A stretch of 64,000 bases of DNA, from the NCBI GenBank assembly GCA_016794465.1, contig JAEUKA010000081.1, positions 1 to 64,000 on the forward strand, given 5' to 3'. The translations under genes and the position numbers were made by a program. The first letter of the stretch is position 1. Every line of letters starts with the position of its first letter. A model generated the notes under the pieces. The model saw only the letters and a program-made list of their open reading frames with translations, was not told the origin of the DNA and searched no databases. Shown here in pieces: positions 8,655 to 17,965 of this stretch. Source of the DNA: Myxococcales bacterium. Lineage in GTDB: Bacteria; Myxococcota_A; Polyangia; Palsa-1104; JAEUJZ01.

Positions 8655-9860
8655 ATGTCCATCGGAACAAGCCGGTTACTCGCCTTCGTGGCGCTGCTCA
8701 TGGGCTGTCAGTCTTCGGTCCCCGAGCGGCCCGCCAACGCGATCTCGATTGGGGCGCTCTTGCCATTTACCGGCGCAACGTCCGGGGCTGGCGAGACGCT
8801 GGAGCGCTCGATCTTGATGGTGGCGGAGCAGATCAATGCGGCGGGGGGAATCGCAGGTCGGCCACTGTGGATAGAGTCGCGCGATACGCACTCGAACGTC
8901 GAGGTTGGGCTCGCGGCGGGGCAGGATTTGATCGAGCAAGGCGTGTTCGCAATCGTCGGCCCAGAAGAGCCGGATCTGGCAGTGGCGATGATTCCAGCCT
9001 TGAACCGGGCGCAGGTGCCGATGATCTCGGTGGGGGCCAGCTCGCCGCCCGCCGGACTACAGTTCTCGAGCTACTGGTTTCGGATTGTCCCGACGGGCAC
9101 GGTGCTGGGCCAAGCGCTGGCCGACCGGATGCACAGCGATAAAGTCCAGTCCCCGGCGCTGATCTTCGTCAACGATGAGTATGGACGCGCGATGGCGACG
9201 GCCATCCAAGCGCAGTTCGAGAAGTCCGGGGGCCGCTTCAGCTTGGTCATGAGCTTTGAGCCAGGCTCCGCCGACCTGTCCCCGGTGCTGCGCCGGCTGC
9301 TGGCGGTCCAGCAAGACGGAGTGGTGCTGGTGACGTACCCGGCCAGCGCGTCTTCGATCATTGCGGCGATTCCAGAGATGGCCGGGCGCAGTGCCCGCTT
9401 CTATCTGACGCCCAGCCTGCGGTCGGAGGTGTTCCTGCAGAATGTGATTCCGTCTCAGGTCGAGGGCGCAGTCGGTGTGTCGGCGGCGCTGCCGGCGGAT
9501 GCGAGTGCTTTCGCCAGCACGTTCGCGACTCGCTGGAGCGGGGAGCAGCCGATAGTCGGGGATTACTTCTACTTCGATGCCACGGCGGTGGCGGCCCTGG
9601 CGCTACAAGCGGCGGCCAGCGCGGTGGGTCCGGGCTTTTCGCCCCGTGATGTGCAGAAGAACATCTCGCCCGTGACTTCGCCGGGAGGCTTGGTCGTGAC
9701 CTGGGAGGAGCTTGTGCCCGCCCTCACCGAGCTACGAGGCGGCAAGGCGGTCGTCTACCGAGGTGCCTCAGGCCCGCTCGGCTTCGATGACTCCAACAAC
9801 GTCGCCCAGCCCCTGATCCAGCTCTGGAAGATTCAAAACGGCCAGATCATCCCCGACTAA
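8655..9860 (+). CDS. Periplasmic ligand-binding lipoprotein, branched-chain amino acid (LivJ) type
   Basis: The 401-residue protein has a lipoprotein signal ending at ALLMGC, then the type I periplasmic-binding fold. Signatures are IGALLPFTGATSGAGE, INAAGGIAGRPL, AIVGPEEPDLAVAM, PMISVGASSPP and an EYGRAMA segment. These are typical of amide or amino-acid receptors of ABC importers. No permease or ATPase genes are adjacent, so it may be an orphan receptor or a sensor. GGAGG at 8644-8648 fixes the ATG at 8655. Its stop abuts the stop of the convergent gene at 9861 with no spacer. Confidence 0.88.
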   Translation: MSIGTSRLLAFVALLMGCQSSVPERPANAISIGALLPFTGATSGAGETLERSILMVAEQINAAGGIAGRPLWIESRDTHSNVEVGLAAGQDLIEQGVFAIVGPEEPDLAVAMIPALNRAQVPMISVGASSPPAGLQFSSYWFRIVPTGTVLGQALADRMHSDKVQSPALIFVNDEYGRAMATAIQAQFEKSGGRFSLVMSFEPGSADLSPVLRRLLAVQQDGVVLVTYPASASSIIAAIPEMAGRSARFYLTPSLRSEVFLQNVIPSQVEGAVGVSAALPADASAFASTFATRWSGEQPIVGDYFYFDATAVAALALQAAASAVGPGFSPRDVQKNISPVTSPGGLVVTWEELVPALTELRGGKAVVYRGASGPLGFDDSNNVAQPLIQLWKIQNGQIIPD

Positions 9861-11432
9861 CTACGGCAGTCCCAGGTGGGCTTTGTAGGCTTTGATCTGC
9901 GGGGCCAGCCCTTTTTGAGTGGTGATCGTATTCCACTCTTTGGCGCAGGCATCCATCTCGGCCTGGATCAGTCCCATCGCCGGAGCCACGGTGCCGCTGA
10001 TCGCCTGCACCAGATTGTCCAGGTGATTCTCTAGCGCCGCACCGTACTGGTCGGCCCCGGGAAGTCGCACGTCGATGACCGCATTGGGATGATTCGTCGC
10101 GTCGAGCACAGCCTTGGTGTAAGCCTGTGCCGTGGCTGCGCTCCAGCCAGACTTGGTCCACACCGCGGTGTTGGTGTACTGGCTCTGTCGCCAAGGCTGG
10201 AACGCCCCCTGATACATCGGATCGGCGCCCAGCGTGCCGGTGATCTCGGGGCTGATCATGTACTTCATGAACTTCCAGGCCTCCTCTTTGTTCTTGCTGG
10301 TCGAGGTCAGGAAGAAGCTCCAGCCGTTGGCGGGATGAACCGGCGCCACGTTCGCCATCCCAGCCGGCATGTTCACCCACTGCTTGGCTTGCCAGTCGTA
10401 GTACTGACTGCTGCCCGGCACTTGCGCAAAGCCGACCTTGTCCTTTACCACCGAGTCCGCCGCATTCGAGAGCGGACCGATATCGCCCCAGTCGATCGCC
10501 ATCAGGGCGTGGCCGTGGGTAAACTGCGTGATCACGTCGGCTCGGCCCGTGGTGCCTGGACCGGACGTACAGCAGGCGATCATCTCGAGCCACTTGGCGA
10601 CACCGGTCACAAATCCGGGCGTGTTCACCAGCGGCGTCATGTTCAGATCGAACAGCTCCATCCCCTGCGCAGGTGGCGGCAGGTTCGTCCCCGGTGGGCT
10701 GCTGGGAATCACAGCATAGGGAGCCGCCCACGGCTCAATGTACCAGTACAGCTGGTTGCCTTTGGTCAAGTTGGTGACAAAACCATAGTGACGGGTCGGA
10801 TCACCATTCCAGTTTTGTCCACTAAAGAACTTGGCCACCGACAGAAGCTCATCCATGGTCTTGGGAGGATTGGGCAGAGCCATCCCACCATTGGCCGCAG
10901 AGTACTTCGCTTGCCATGCTGGATCGCTCAAGATATCTTTGCGATAAAACAGCAGGTGGTTGTCATTGTCAGTCATCAACGTGTAGTAGCGACCACCGTA
11001 ATTGTTCTTTAATCGAATGCCGGGGATGATATCGGACCAGCCGAGCTGAGCATCCGCCATGTCTCGATTGATGTAGCTGTCAAGCGCTTGGTTATAACCA
11101 AGATTGACCATGTCAGCCATCCAGATCTCGAGTCCCAGAATCACGTCGATCGAGGCACCACTGGCATCGACACCGCCCCGCGTCGCTTGGGTCTGAATCT
11201 CTGGGAACAGCTTGGAAAAGTCCGGCTGGGTCTTTAGGTTGATCTGAACCCCGGTTTGAGTTTGATACTTCGGCCCAAAATTCTGAATCGGTCCCGCGAT
11301 CTGCGGCCCACCGAAGGTATAGACCGTCACCGGAGCAGGGCTTACGGGGTCCGGCATGGTGGTCCCATCGTTTGTGCAACCGGTAGCCATCACTGCCAAG
11401 GCTGAGGCAACCATCCAATGACATCCACGCAT
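9861..11432 (-). CDS. Extracellular sugar-binding lipoprotein (solute-binding family 1)
   Basis: The 523-residue protein has a lipobox ending VMATGC and resembles family 1 solute-binding proteins of carbohydrate ABC importers. It shows an early TVYTFGG strand, the FTHGHALMAIDWGDIG central motif, and the EAWKFMKYMISPE segment typical of maltose/multiple-sugar receptors. It is longer than usual, with a C-terminal helical extension. GGGAGG just upstream supports the ATG at 11432. No transporter genes lie next to it. The TonB receptor starts divergently 194 bp away, so the two could serve uptake of one substrate across the two membranes; that is inference. Confidence 0.85.
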   Translation of the reverse strand: MRGCHWMVASALAVMATGCTNDGTTMPDPVSPAPVTVYTFGGPQIAGPIQNFGPKYQTQTGVQINLKTQPDFSKLFPEIQTQATRGGVDASGASIDVILGLEIWMADMVNLGYNQALDSYINRDMADAQLGWSDIIPGIRLKNNYGGRYYTLMTDNDNHLLFYRKDILSDPAWQAKYSAANGGMALPNPPKTMDELLSVAKFFSGQNWNGDPTRHYGFVTNLTKGNQLYWYIEPWAAPYAVIPSSPPGTNLPPPAQGMELFDLNMTPLVNTPGFVTGVAKWLEMIACCTSGPGTTGRADVITQFTHGHALMAIDWGDIGPLSNAADSVVKDKVGFAQVPGSSQYYDWQAKQWVNMPAGMANVAPVHPANGWSFFLTSTSKNKEEAWKFMKYMISPEITGTLGADPMYQGAFQPWRQSQYTNTAVWTKSGWSAATAQAYTKAVLDATNHPNAVIDVRLPGADQYGAALENHLDNLVQAISGTVAPAMGLIQAEMDACAKEWNTITTQKGLAPQIKAYKAHLGLP

Positions 11433-11626
11433 GTATCCCTCCCTGTAAGACGTTTGTTCGTTACATAGCCAGTCCATCGTAAGCAAAATTTGTCGATCAG
11501 AGTACTCCTATCTGTGTCGCACCTCTGCGGGCAAAGTAGGCTTCCTGAAATGCCTTCCCGCGACGGGTGCGGCGAGTATAAGATGCGAGGGGGGAGCCAG
11601 GTTTTTGGCGACTACCTGTGGGGTCT

Positions 11627-13960
11627 ATGAAGTACCGCAGACCGTACAACCCAGCCCGACTGCTCTTCCGCTCGCTCCTTGCGGGTGTGGTAGGGATCAC
11701 GAGCGGAGCGACGGCCAGCCCACCACCACCACCGGGAGTCGCAGTGCCCGCAGCGGCAGATCCGGAAGTCGAGCCAGAGCCCGCACCAGCAGCGCCCGCA
11801 GCGCCAGTTCCTTCCGCATCCCCAGTCCCTCCCGCATCCCCAGTGAGTGCGCCTTCCGTACTAGCACCAGCGACGGGGACAGCCGCAGCTCCCGGTGCTT
11901 CTGAGATCGACTTGTTCAACTTGGAAGAGCAGGTGGCGCGGATCTCCTCTGTGACCAAGACCGAACAGACTGCTGAGGAGGCCCCGGCGATCGTTGACAT
12001 CGTCACCCGAACGCAGATTCGGGAGTGGGGCTATCAGTCGCTGGCGGACGTACTCCGGCATGTCATCGGCTTCTATGTGATCGACGATCACATCCTTCCC
12101 AACGTGGCGGTGCGTGGCTATTCAGGAGGCCTGTTTGCAGAGAGCAGCATCATCAAGCTGATGCTCGATGGACAGTCGCTGTCGTTTCGCTCGACCTCGG
12201 GAAACTGGCTGGGACCGGAAGCGATTCCTATTACTGCGATCGAGCGCGTCGAGATCATTCGCGGTCCCGCTTCCGCGCTGTATGGTGCGGACGCATTCCT
12301 GGGTGTGGTCAACATCGTGACCAGACAGGGCGAGGGACTGTCCGGCGCCGATGTCCAAGCTGCGGTTGGGGTATCGCGCTCCATTCCCGGCAGTCCGGGG
12401 GCGGACCTGGACATCACGGCGGGGGCGCGCAGAGGCCCGCTCGACATTGTGGTGGGGGCCCGCATTGGATCTGAAGATCGCAGCGGACTGGGCATGCCTG
12501 CCACGTCGCCATCGCCCACGATTCCTTTTTACAACCGGCAGTCTACCGGGGCCACGGGACTCGATCTGGGCTCCATGGTCGGGTTTCTCAAGTTCTCGCT
12601 GCAGCTGCCGCGTGCGACGCTCACGCTCAGCTCGCGGCTTGCTTCCATCGATCGCGGCGCCGAGTTTGCACCGTGGACCCAGCTGTCGCATGGACTGGAC
12701 TCTGCCGGACGATCCAATGAGACGCGGGTGCAGCTGTACCAAGTCCACGTCAACCTGCGCGGTCAGTTCCAGCTACGGCCCAACCTGAGCCTAACGGTAG
12801 ACGGCTCCTTCTTTCATGGTCGGCCAGGCAGCGGCGATCGAATCGAGGTAGGCAGCGACGTTGTGCATATGCGGCGTCAGCTCGGATCGACGGGTACGGA
12901 CTGGAATGCTGAGATTCAAGCGAAGCTGCCGCGCTCGGTAGTGCTGATTGCCGGCCTTGGCACCATTTATGATGTAGAGACACTGCCATCGGTCCAGCGA
13001 GTATTGAAATTTGATATTGGCTCATTGGCGGCTGGTTCAACCCTAGATGCAGTGGATGCGCGCGGCACGAAGGCACTCTATAATTTTGGTGCTTATGCCC
13101 AGATCATGTGGACACCGATCAAGCGCTACCTTACTCTGACGGGTGGTGTACGCTATGATTATCACAATATATATGGAAGCCAGCCGAGTGGCCGATTGGG
13201 CGCAGTGTCTCAATTAACTGACAAACTAACCGTAAAAGTACTATTTGGAAGTGCATTCAAGGCGCCATCACCACTATTGCTATACGCTGTGCCACTGCAA
13301 GTAGGTGACGTTCTTGGAAATCCATCCCTAAAACCACAGTATGTTTATACATTAGAAGGCGAAGTGTCCTATCGACCGAGGAAGTATATTTCGCTGGCAA
13401 CAGGGCTTGCCTATAATTCATTAAAAGACGCTGCCGGTTTTACACTGCGCGGTTCAAATCAGGTCGCCGTCAACGTCGGACAGGTCAGCACCATTTCTTG
13501 GGAAACGCGCATTGAGCTTTCTTTCCAAGATTGGATAAAAGGATATGCGCTGGGAGAGTATAATTATACCGTCCGATCGACCGGAGAGATTGGCTATCGC
13601 GCACAGCTGTTTGGCAGCGACAACATTGTCTATCCCAAAGGAATCGTTCGGCTGGGCGCGCTGGGCCGTATCCCGAAGGTTCCGCTGCGAATCGGCCTGG
13701 ATGCGCAGTACGTCGGACCGCGTCGGGCCAGCGAGGCCAACACGCTCGGGCATGGTGGCGCGTACGAGCTGCCGGACTACTGGATGCTCAATGCCTCGAT
13801 CTCGACCGTCGGGCTGCAGCTGCTGCCGGATCGCGAAACCGTGCTGATGGTGACCGGGCGCAACCTCCTGAACGTGAGCGCTCCCGACCCCGGCTTCGCC
13901 GGCTTTGACTATCCCCTGACCGCCACCACCGTCTGGTTCCAGCTCCGCCAGACCTTCTAA
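11627..13960 (+). CDS. TonB-dependent outer-membrane receptor
   Basis: The 777-residue protein has a signal peptide and a Pro/Ala-rich linker of about 60 residues. A plug domain follows with EEAPAIVDIVTRTQIREWG, VAVRGYSGG, IERVEIIRGPASALYGADAF and VVNIVTRQGE. A 22-strand-type barrel ends in the outer-membrane signature ...WFQLRQTF with a terminal Phe. It imports a ligand such as a siderophore, cobalamin or carbohydrate using TonB energy; the ligand is not evident. The ATG at 11627 is chosen over the GTG at 11618. DNA from roughly 13000 to 13560, in the barrel, is clearly more AT-rich than its surroundings, hinting at a recombined ligand-exposed segment. Confidence 0.93.
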   Translation: MKYRRPYNPARLLFRSLLAGVVGITSGATASPPPPPGVAVPAAADPEVEPEPAPAAPAAPVPSASPVPPASPVSAPSVLAPATGTAAAPGASEIDLFNLEEQVARISSVTKTEQTAEEAPAIVDIVTRTQIREWGYQSLADVLRHVIGFYVIDDHILPNVAVRGYSGGLFAESSIIKLMLDGQSLSFRSTSGNWLGPEAIPITAIERVEIIRGPASALYGADAFLGVVNIVTRQGEGLSGADVQAAVGVSRSIPGSPGADLDITAGARRGPLDIVVGARIGSEDRSGLGMPATSPSPTIPFYNRQSTGATGLDLGSMVGFLKFSLQLPRATLTLSSRLASIDRGAEFAPWTQLSHGLDSAGRSNETRVQLYQVHVNLRGQFQLRPNLSLTVDGSFFHGRPGSGDRIEVGSDVVHMRRQLGSTGTDWNAEIQAKLPRSVVLIAGLGTIYDVETLPSVQRVLKFDIGSLAAGSTLDAVDARGTKALYNFGAYAQIMWTPIKRYLTLTGGVRYDYHNIYGSQPSGRLGAVSQLTDKLTVKVLFGSAFKAPSPLLLYAVPLQVGDVLGNPSLKPQYVYTLEGEVSYRPRKYISLATGLAYNSLKDAAGFTLRGSNQVAVNVGQVSTISWETRIELSFQDWIKGYALGEYNYTVRSTGEIGYRAQLFGSDNIVYPKGIVRLGALGRIPKVPLRIGLDAQYVGPRRASEANTLGHGGAYELPDYWMLNASISTVGLQLLPDRETVLMVTGRNLLNVSAPDPGFAGFDYPLTATTVWFQLRQTF

Positions 13961-14265
13961 TCCAGTGTGAGCAACGAGCCTGGGGGCGACCGGCGACAGT
14001 CCCCGGCACGCAGTGTGGGGGAAGAGCTTTTTTTCGGGTCGCCTGCGACACGACAAAAAAGTCTCGCAGGGCAGCGGGGCCCCAGGCGAAACGTACGATG
14101 TTGGGGTGGGACTTGGTCTGGGGTGTCGCTTTGGCCGATTTGGACAAATAGATGGCCTTTTTGGCGATGCAAGGACAATCGGAGCAAAGTATTCCTGTTT
14201 TCACGCAGCACCGCTGAAAGTCGGCGGATGTTCGACCCGTTTCCTGCTTGAAAAAGGAGCTTCCC
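13961..14265. other. Intergenic region before the MBL hydrolase
   Basis: These 305 bp have no convincing gene. An imperfect stem, CCTGCGA at 14042-14048 pairing with TCGCAGG at 14064-14070, lies among poly-T and poly-A runs and could be a weak terminator for the TonB receptor. The downstream ribosome-binding site AAGGAG is at 14254-14259. Open frames across the region lack start signals and start and stop arbitrarily. Confidence 0.5.
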
Positions 14266-15129
14266 ATGTCCGTTCGTTTTTCCCTTCTCGCGTCGCTGTT
14301 CTCGCTGTCTTTGGCCGCTTCCGCTGGCTGTGGTGCGCCGGTCAACCTGACCGTCAAGAGCTACTCCAGTGACGCCACGTTTGCCGTCGGCTCGTACCTT
14401 CTGACGGGCAACCAAGACGCCATTTTGGTCGACGGACAGTTCACCAAAGGCGACGCCGAAAAGGTCGTCGCGATGGTCAAAGAGTCAGGCAAGACCCTGC
14501 GCGCCATCTTCCTGACCCACGCCCATCCCGACCACTACCTGGGGCTCGACGTGATTGCCTCGGCGTTTCCCGGGGTGCCGGTGCAGGCGACTCCCGAGGT
14601 CGTCGCTGAGTTCCAAGCCAAAGGCCCCGCCGCACTCGCCAGCGCCAAGAGCAACTTCGGAGCCGCCAACATCGCCGAAAAGCTCGCCACGGTGACCGCC
14701 GTCAGCGACGACAAGCTGGTGCTCGAAGGCGAGGAGCTACGGATCGTCAAGCTCAGCGATGGCGAGAGCCCGTCCGCCGCCGCGCTGTACGGCAGCCGTC
14801 AGAAGCTGCTCGTCGCTGGCGACCTGATCTACAACCGCGCCTATCTGTGGCTCGCCGAGTGCAAGACCGACGCCTGGACCCAGAACCTCAAGAACCTCCG
14901 CAGCCTCGGACCGATCGAGCAGATCTACCCCGGCCACGGTGCTGCGCCAGCGACCGCCGCGATCATCGACGAGAACATTCAATACCTGGCCACGGTGCCC
15001 CCGATCTTCCAGGCCGCAGCGACGGCAGCGGACGCGATTGCGCAGGTCAAGCAGAAGTACAGCTACACCGGCGGCGGACTCCTCGACTACAGCACCCAGA
15101 TTTACTTCTCGGCCTGCAAGAAGCCGTAG
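14266..15129 (+). CDS. Secreted metallo-beta-lactamase-fold hydrolase
   Basis: The 287-residue protein has a signal peptide with a possible lipobox (SLAASAGC), then an MBL fold. The zinc motif is THAHPDHYLG, with AGDLIYN supplying the bridging Asp and YPGHGA the last His. The family hydrolyses varied esters, thioesters and lactones; this sequence resembles general MBL-fold hydrolases rather than true beta-lactamases. AAGGAG six bases before the ATG at 14266 fixes the start. It is monocistronic and converges on the SDR gene, two bases away. Confidence 0.88.
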   Translation: MSVRFSLLASLFSLSLAASAGCGAPVNLTVKSYSSDATFAVGSYLLTGNQDAILVDGQFTKGDAEKVVAMVKESGKTLRAIFLTHAHPDHYLGLDVIASAFPGVPVQATPEVVAEFQAKGPAALASAKSNFGAANIAEKLATVTAVSDDKLVLEGEELRIVKLSDGESPSAAALYGSRQKLLVAGDLIYNRAYLWLAECKTDAWTQNLKNLRSLGPIEQIYPGHGAAPATAAIIDENIQYLATVPPIFQAAATAADAIAQVKQKYSYTGGGLLDYSTQIYFSACKKP

Positions 15130-15131
15130 CG

Positions 15132-15995
15132 CTAGGAGTTTGTTGGAGTAATGCCGCAGAGCTTCTCGCTGAGGGACCACAGACCCTCGGCGACGGCTTC
15201 ATCTTGGGCGAGCTTGGTGGTCTTTTTGGGGCGACAGTCGTAGCAGTACTCGCCGCTGAGCTTGGCCGCGTCGGGACTGACTGCCAGCCAGACCAGCGTC
15301 TCGGCGCCTTTCTCGGGGGTGCGGGCAAACAGCTTGGCGGTGAAGCTGATAAAGCCGGCCATCATGCCGGTGTTGTTTTGGCCGAAGCCGGTCTGGACGA
15401 AGCCGGGATGGAAGCAGTTGACCGCGACTTCCTTGGCGCGCCTGGCGAGGGCGCGGGTAAACAGAATGTTGGCCAGCTTGGAGTCGCCGTACGAGCCAAA
15501 ACCAGCGCTCTTGCCGTCGCGCTTGGCGATGAAGGCGAGGTCCATCTTGCCGGTCTGGTGCGCGGCGCTAGAGGTACTGACCACGCGCGAGCCGGGCGTC
15601 TTTTTGAGCAGCGGCAACAGCTCGTGCGTCAGCAAAAAGTAGCTCAGGTGGTTGAGCGCAAAGGTCTTCTCGAAGCCATCAGCCGACAGCGTGTACTCGG
15701 TAAAGAGCGCGCCCGCGTTGTTCACCAGCACATCGAGCCGGTCGTACTTCTTCAAAAACGCCGCTGCCACTGCCCGTATCTCGGCCAGCGACGACAAGTC
15801 CCCGAGCAGCAGATCGATCTTGTCGCTCTGGCTCTGGCTCTTTAGCTCGGTCACGACGCGCTCGCTCTTTTCCTTGCTGCGCCCGACGAGCACCACCTGC
15901 GCGCCCCGCTTGCAAAACTCGAGCGCCGCCGCCTTGCCAATGCCTTCCGTTGCGCCCGTAATCAAAAACACCTTGCCGGTCAAATCTTGTGCCAT
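15132..15995 (-). CDS. Short-chain dehydrogenase/reductase
   Basis: The 287-residue classical SDR has TGATEGIGKA for cofactor binding, NNAG at the core, a Ser in VVSTSSAAHQ and the catalytic YGDSK (YxxxK). After the core it has HPGFVQTGFG, as in the retinol dehydrogenase/WW-oxidoreductase-like group. The C-terminus has a Cys pair (YCYDC) that is not standard. Substrate unknown. The ATG at 15995 has GGGAGG upstream; the longer frame from a TTG at 16019 is less likely. Confidence 0.88.
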   Translation of the reverse strand: MAQDLTGKVFLITGATEGIGKAAALEFCKRGAQVVLVGRSKEKSERVVTELKSQSQSDKIDLLLGDLSSLAEIRAVAAAFLKKYDRLDVLVNNAGALFTEYTLSADGFEKTFALNHLSYFLLTHELLPLLKKTPGSRVVSTSSAAHQTGKMDLAFIAKRDGKSAGFGSYGDSKLANILFTRALARRAKEVAVNCFHPGFVQTGFGQNNTGMMAGFISFTAKLFARTPEKGAETLVWLAVSPDAAKLSGEYCYDCRPKKTTKLAQDEAVAEGLWSLSEKLCGITPTNS

Positions 15996-16049
15996 TGCGA
16001 TCGCGCCTCCCTGCGCCAAGCCGTGATGATATCCGAGTCGCCGACTCTG

Positions 16050-17171
16050 TTACGGGACAAGGATTGTTGGATTGTGTCCGGTTTCGACTTGGTAGCGGTG
16101 GGCGATGCGCTCAGCGGCCACGCGGCTTTCCCCTGCACGAGCGAGCATCACCACCGAGCCTCCGAAGCCACCACCGGTCAGCCGTGCCCCCAAGATCGCC
16201 GGGTCGTCTTCCCCAAGCTGCACCAGTCGATCGAGCGCCGGCACCGATACCTGATAGTCGTCGCGCAGCGAGGCATGAGACGCAGAAAACAGTGAGCCCA
16301 GTCGCATTCCGTCCGCTTGCTGCAGTGCCTGCACAGCTTCCTCGACACGAGCATTTTCCGTCACGACATGGCGCACCCGTCGGACGAGCGGCTCGGGCAG
16401 CTTCGCCAGCGTCGCCAAGTCTACGACCCCAAGCTGGCGCAGCGACTTCACCCCGAGCAGCGCGGCGGCCTGCTGACACTCCTCCCGACGGACCCGATAC
16501 TCGCCGGCAGCGTGACTGTGGACCACGCCCGAGTGAATCACAATCAGGTCGAGCGACGGCGGCAGCGCCACACTCTGCATCGCCAGCGACTGCGTATCCA
16601 GGTACAGCGCCGACCCCGGCCCACACAGCGCACAGGCCAGCTGATCCATGATCCCGACCGGCGCTCCGACCAGCTCGACTTCGGCGCGACGGGCAATACG
16701 GGCCAGCTCGACCTCGGACAGGGGCAGCGCCAGCGCAGACCGCAAGCCCCGCAGCAGGCTCACCAGCAGCGCCGCACTCGACGACAGCCCGCTTCCGACC
16801 GGCACCTGCGACGAGATATGCAGCCGCAGACCCCGCAGCCGACGCGCCCAGCCCTCCTGTTGCAGCGCCCAGGTGATGCCACGCACATAGTCCAGCCAGT
16901 CCCCCTGTCGTGCCTCGTCGCCGAGCCGGTACGACTGCGGCTGCCCATCTCGACTCAGCTCATCGCTATAGACCGACACCAGGCCGTCGTCGCACAGCGC
17001 CAGCTCGACCGAGGTGCGCTGCGGAATCGCCGTCGGCAGGACCAGTCCGTCGTTGTAGTCGGTGTGCTCGCCTATCAAGTTGACCCGACCGGGAGCCGAC
17101 GCCAAGGTGGTTGCAGGGAGTCCAAACACCCGCACAAACGCAGCTGTCGGGCGAGGTCGCGTAGCGCTCAT
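16050..17171 (-). CDS. galK: Galactokinase
   Basis: The 373-residue GHMP kinase phosphorylates galactose to galactose 1-phosphate in the Leloir pathway. It carries the galactokinase signature APGRVNLIGEHTDYNDG near residues 26-42, the ATP loop VPVGSGLSSSAA, GIMDQ with the catalytic Asp, and GARLTGGGFGG near the C-terminus. The start at 17171 overlaps the stop of the upstream YhhN gene by four bases. Sequence further upstream in frame belongs to that gene. No galT or galE is adjacent, though an epimerase lies at 4433-5407. Confidence 0.95.
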   Translation of the reverse strand: MSATRPRPTAAFVRVFGLPATTLASAPGRVNLIGEHTDYNDGLVLPTAIPQRTSVELALCDDGLVSVYSDELSRDGQPQSYRLGDEARQGDWLDYVRGITWALQQEGWARRLRGLRLHISSQVPVGSGLSSSAALLVSLLRGLRSALALPLSEVELARIARRAEVELVGAPVGIMDQLACALCGPGSALYLDTQSLAMQSVALPPSLDLIVIHSGVVHSHAAGEYRVRREECQQAAALLGVKSLRQLGVVDLATLAKLPEPLVRRVRHVVTENARVEEAVQALQQADGMRLGSLFSASHASLRDDYQVSVPALDRLVQLGEDDPAILGARLTGGGFGGSVVMLARAGESRVAAERIAHRYQVETGHNPTILVP

Positions 17172-17908
17172 TTCGACACAGGCTCCTCGTCGCTGGCTAG
17201 CAGGGCACTGCTGACAATCAGCGCCTGCGCCGGGCCGTACGTCAGCCAGATCAGATCGCCGCGAAGGGAGTCCGGAATCTGCGCAAACAGCTCGGGGTGA
17301 AACAGGCGCATCGCAATCACCAGATCCGACAGCAAGAACAGCGCTCCACCGACGGCAAGCGGAATGTAGCGAGCCCGCTGTAGTGCCAGTCCCGTCGCCA
17401 TCCCTGCCGTACTCGCCAACAGCAGCGTATACGGCAGCGCCACCCACGCGAGCGGCCGATCTCCCTTTGGCCCACAGTGAACGACGAAGTACCAGCCCGC
17501 GACGCCAATTCCCAGCCAGGTCAGCCACGCTCCGGCGCGAACCAGGGGCGAGTCAAGACCCTCTGCTTTGCCGAGCCGCCACATCCCGCGCACGTACTCA
17601 ATATGACCCAGTCCAAAAGTCACCATCCCGAGCGGCACCGAGAAGGTCATCGCCAGGTCCCCGAGGAATCCCCAGGTCATGCCTTTGGCAATCTGATGGC
17701 TGTAGTCTGCCGCTGGTCCGCGCCGCTTCTCGCTGCGAATCAGCCACGCCGCCGCCACCAGCGTCGCCGAAGACAGCAGCGCGAGCGGCTTGGGAATGCG
17801 GGCCGCGCCGGGCTTTTCCGCCGTACCGAAGACAAAGCCACCAAGCAGTGAGCCGCCCCACAGCGCAGACAGACCTCCCAGTAGCAGCTGGCGAGCTTTC
17901 GCGAACAT
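17168..17908 (-). CDS. YhhN/TMEM86-family membrane protein (putative lysoplasmalogenase)
   Basis: The 246-residue protein has about seven or eight hydrophobic helices and the YhhN pattern: GDLAM near residue 83, GHIEYV, and GGALFLLSDLVIA near residue 190. Characterised relatives hydrolyse the vinyl-ether bond of lysoplasmalogens, and plasmalogen-like ether lipids are known in myxobacteria. The function is therefore plausible but unproven. It overlaps galK by ATGA and precedes it in the same transcript. Confidence 0.8.
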   Translation of the reverse strand: MFAKARQLLLGGLSALWGGSLLGGFVFGTAEKPGAARIPKPLALLSSATLVAAAWLIRSEKRRGPAADYSHQIAKGMTWGFLGDLAMTFSVPLGMVTFGLGHIEYVRGMWRLGKAEGLDSPLVRAGAWLTWLGIGVAGWYFVVHCGPKGDRPLAWVALPYTLLLASTAGMATGLALQRARYIPLAVGGALFLLSDLVIAMRLFHPELFAQIPDSLRGDLIWLTYGPAQALIVSSALLASDEEPVSK

Positions 17909-17965
17909 CGAGTCCTCCTCGGGGAAATAAGATGTGGGGTCAGTCTATCGGAAAAAGGCGCGGTG

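Noticed and set aside
11497..12006. Minus-strand frame rich in Gly/Ala opposite the TonB receptor N-terminus
   Set aside because: It mirrors the Pro/Ala linker of the receptor and has no independent signals.
13957..14415. Minus-strand frame in the gap before the MBL hydrolase
   Set aside because: No start signal, no recognisable domain, and it runs into the coding strand of the hydrolase.
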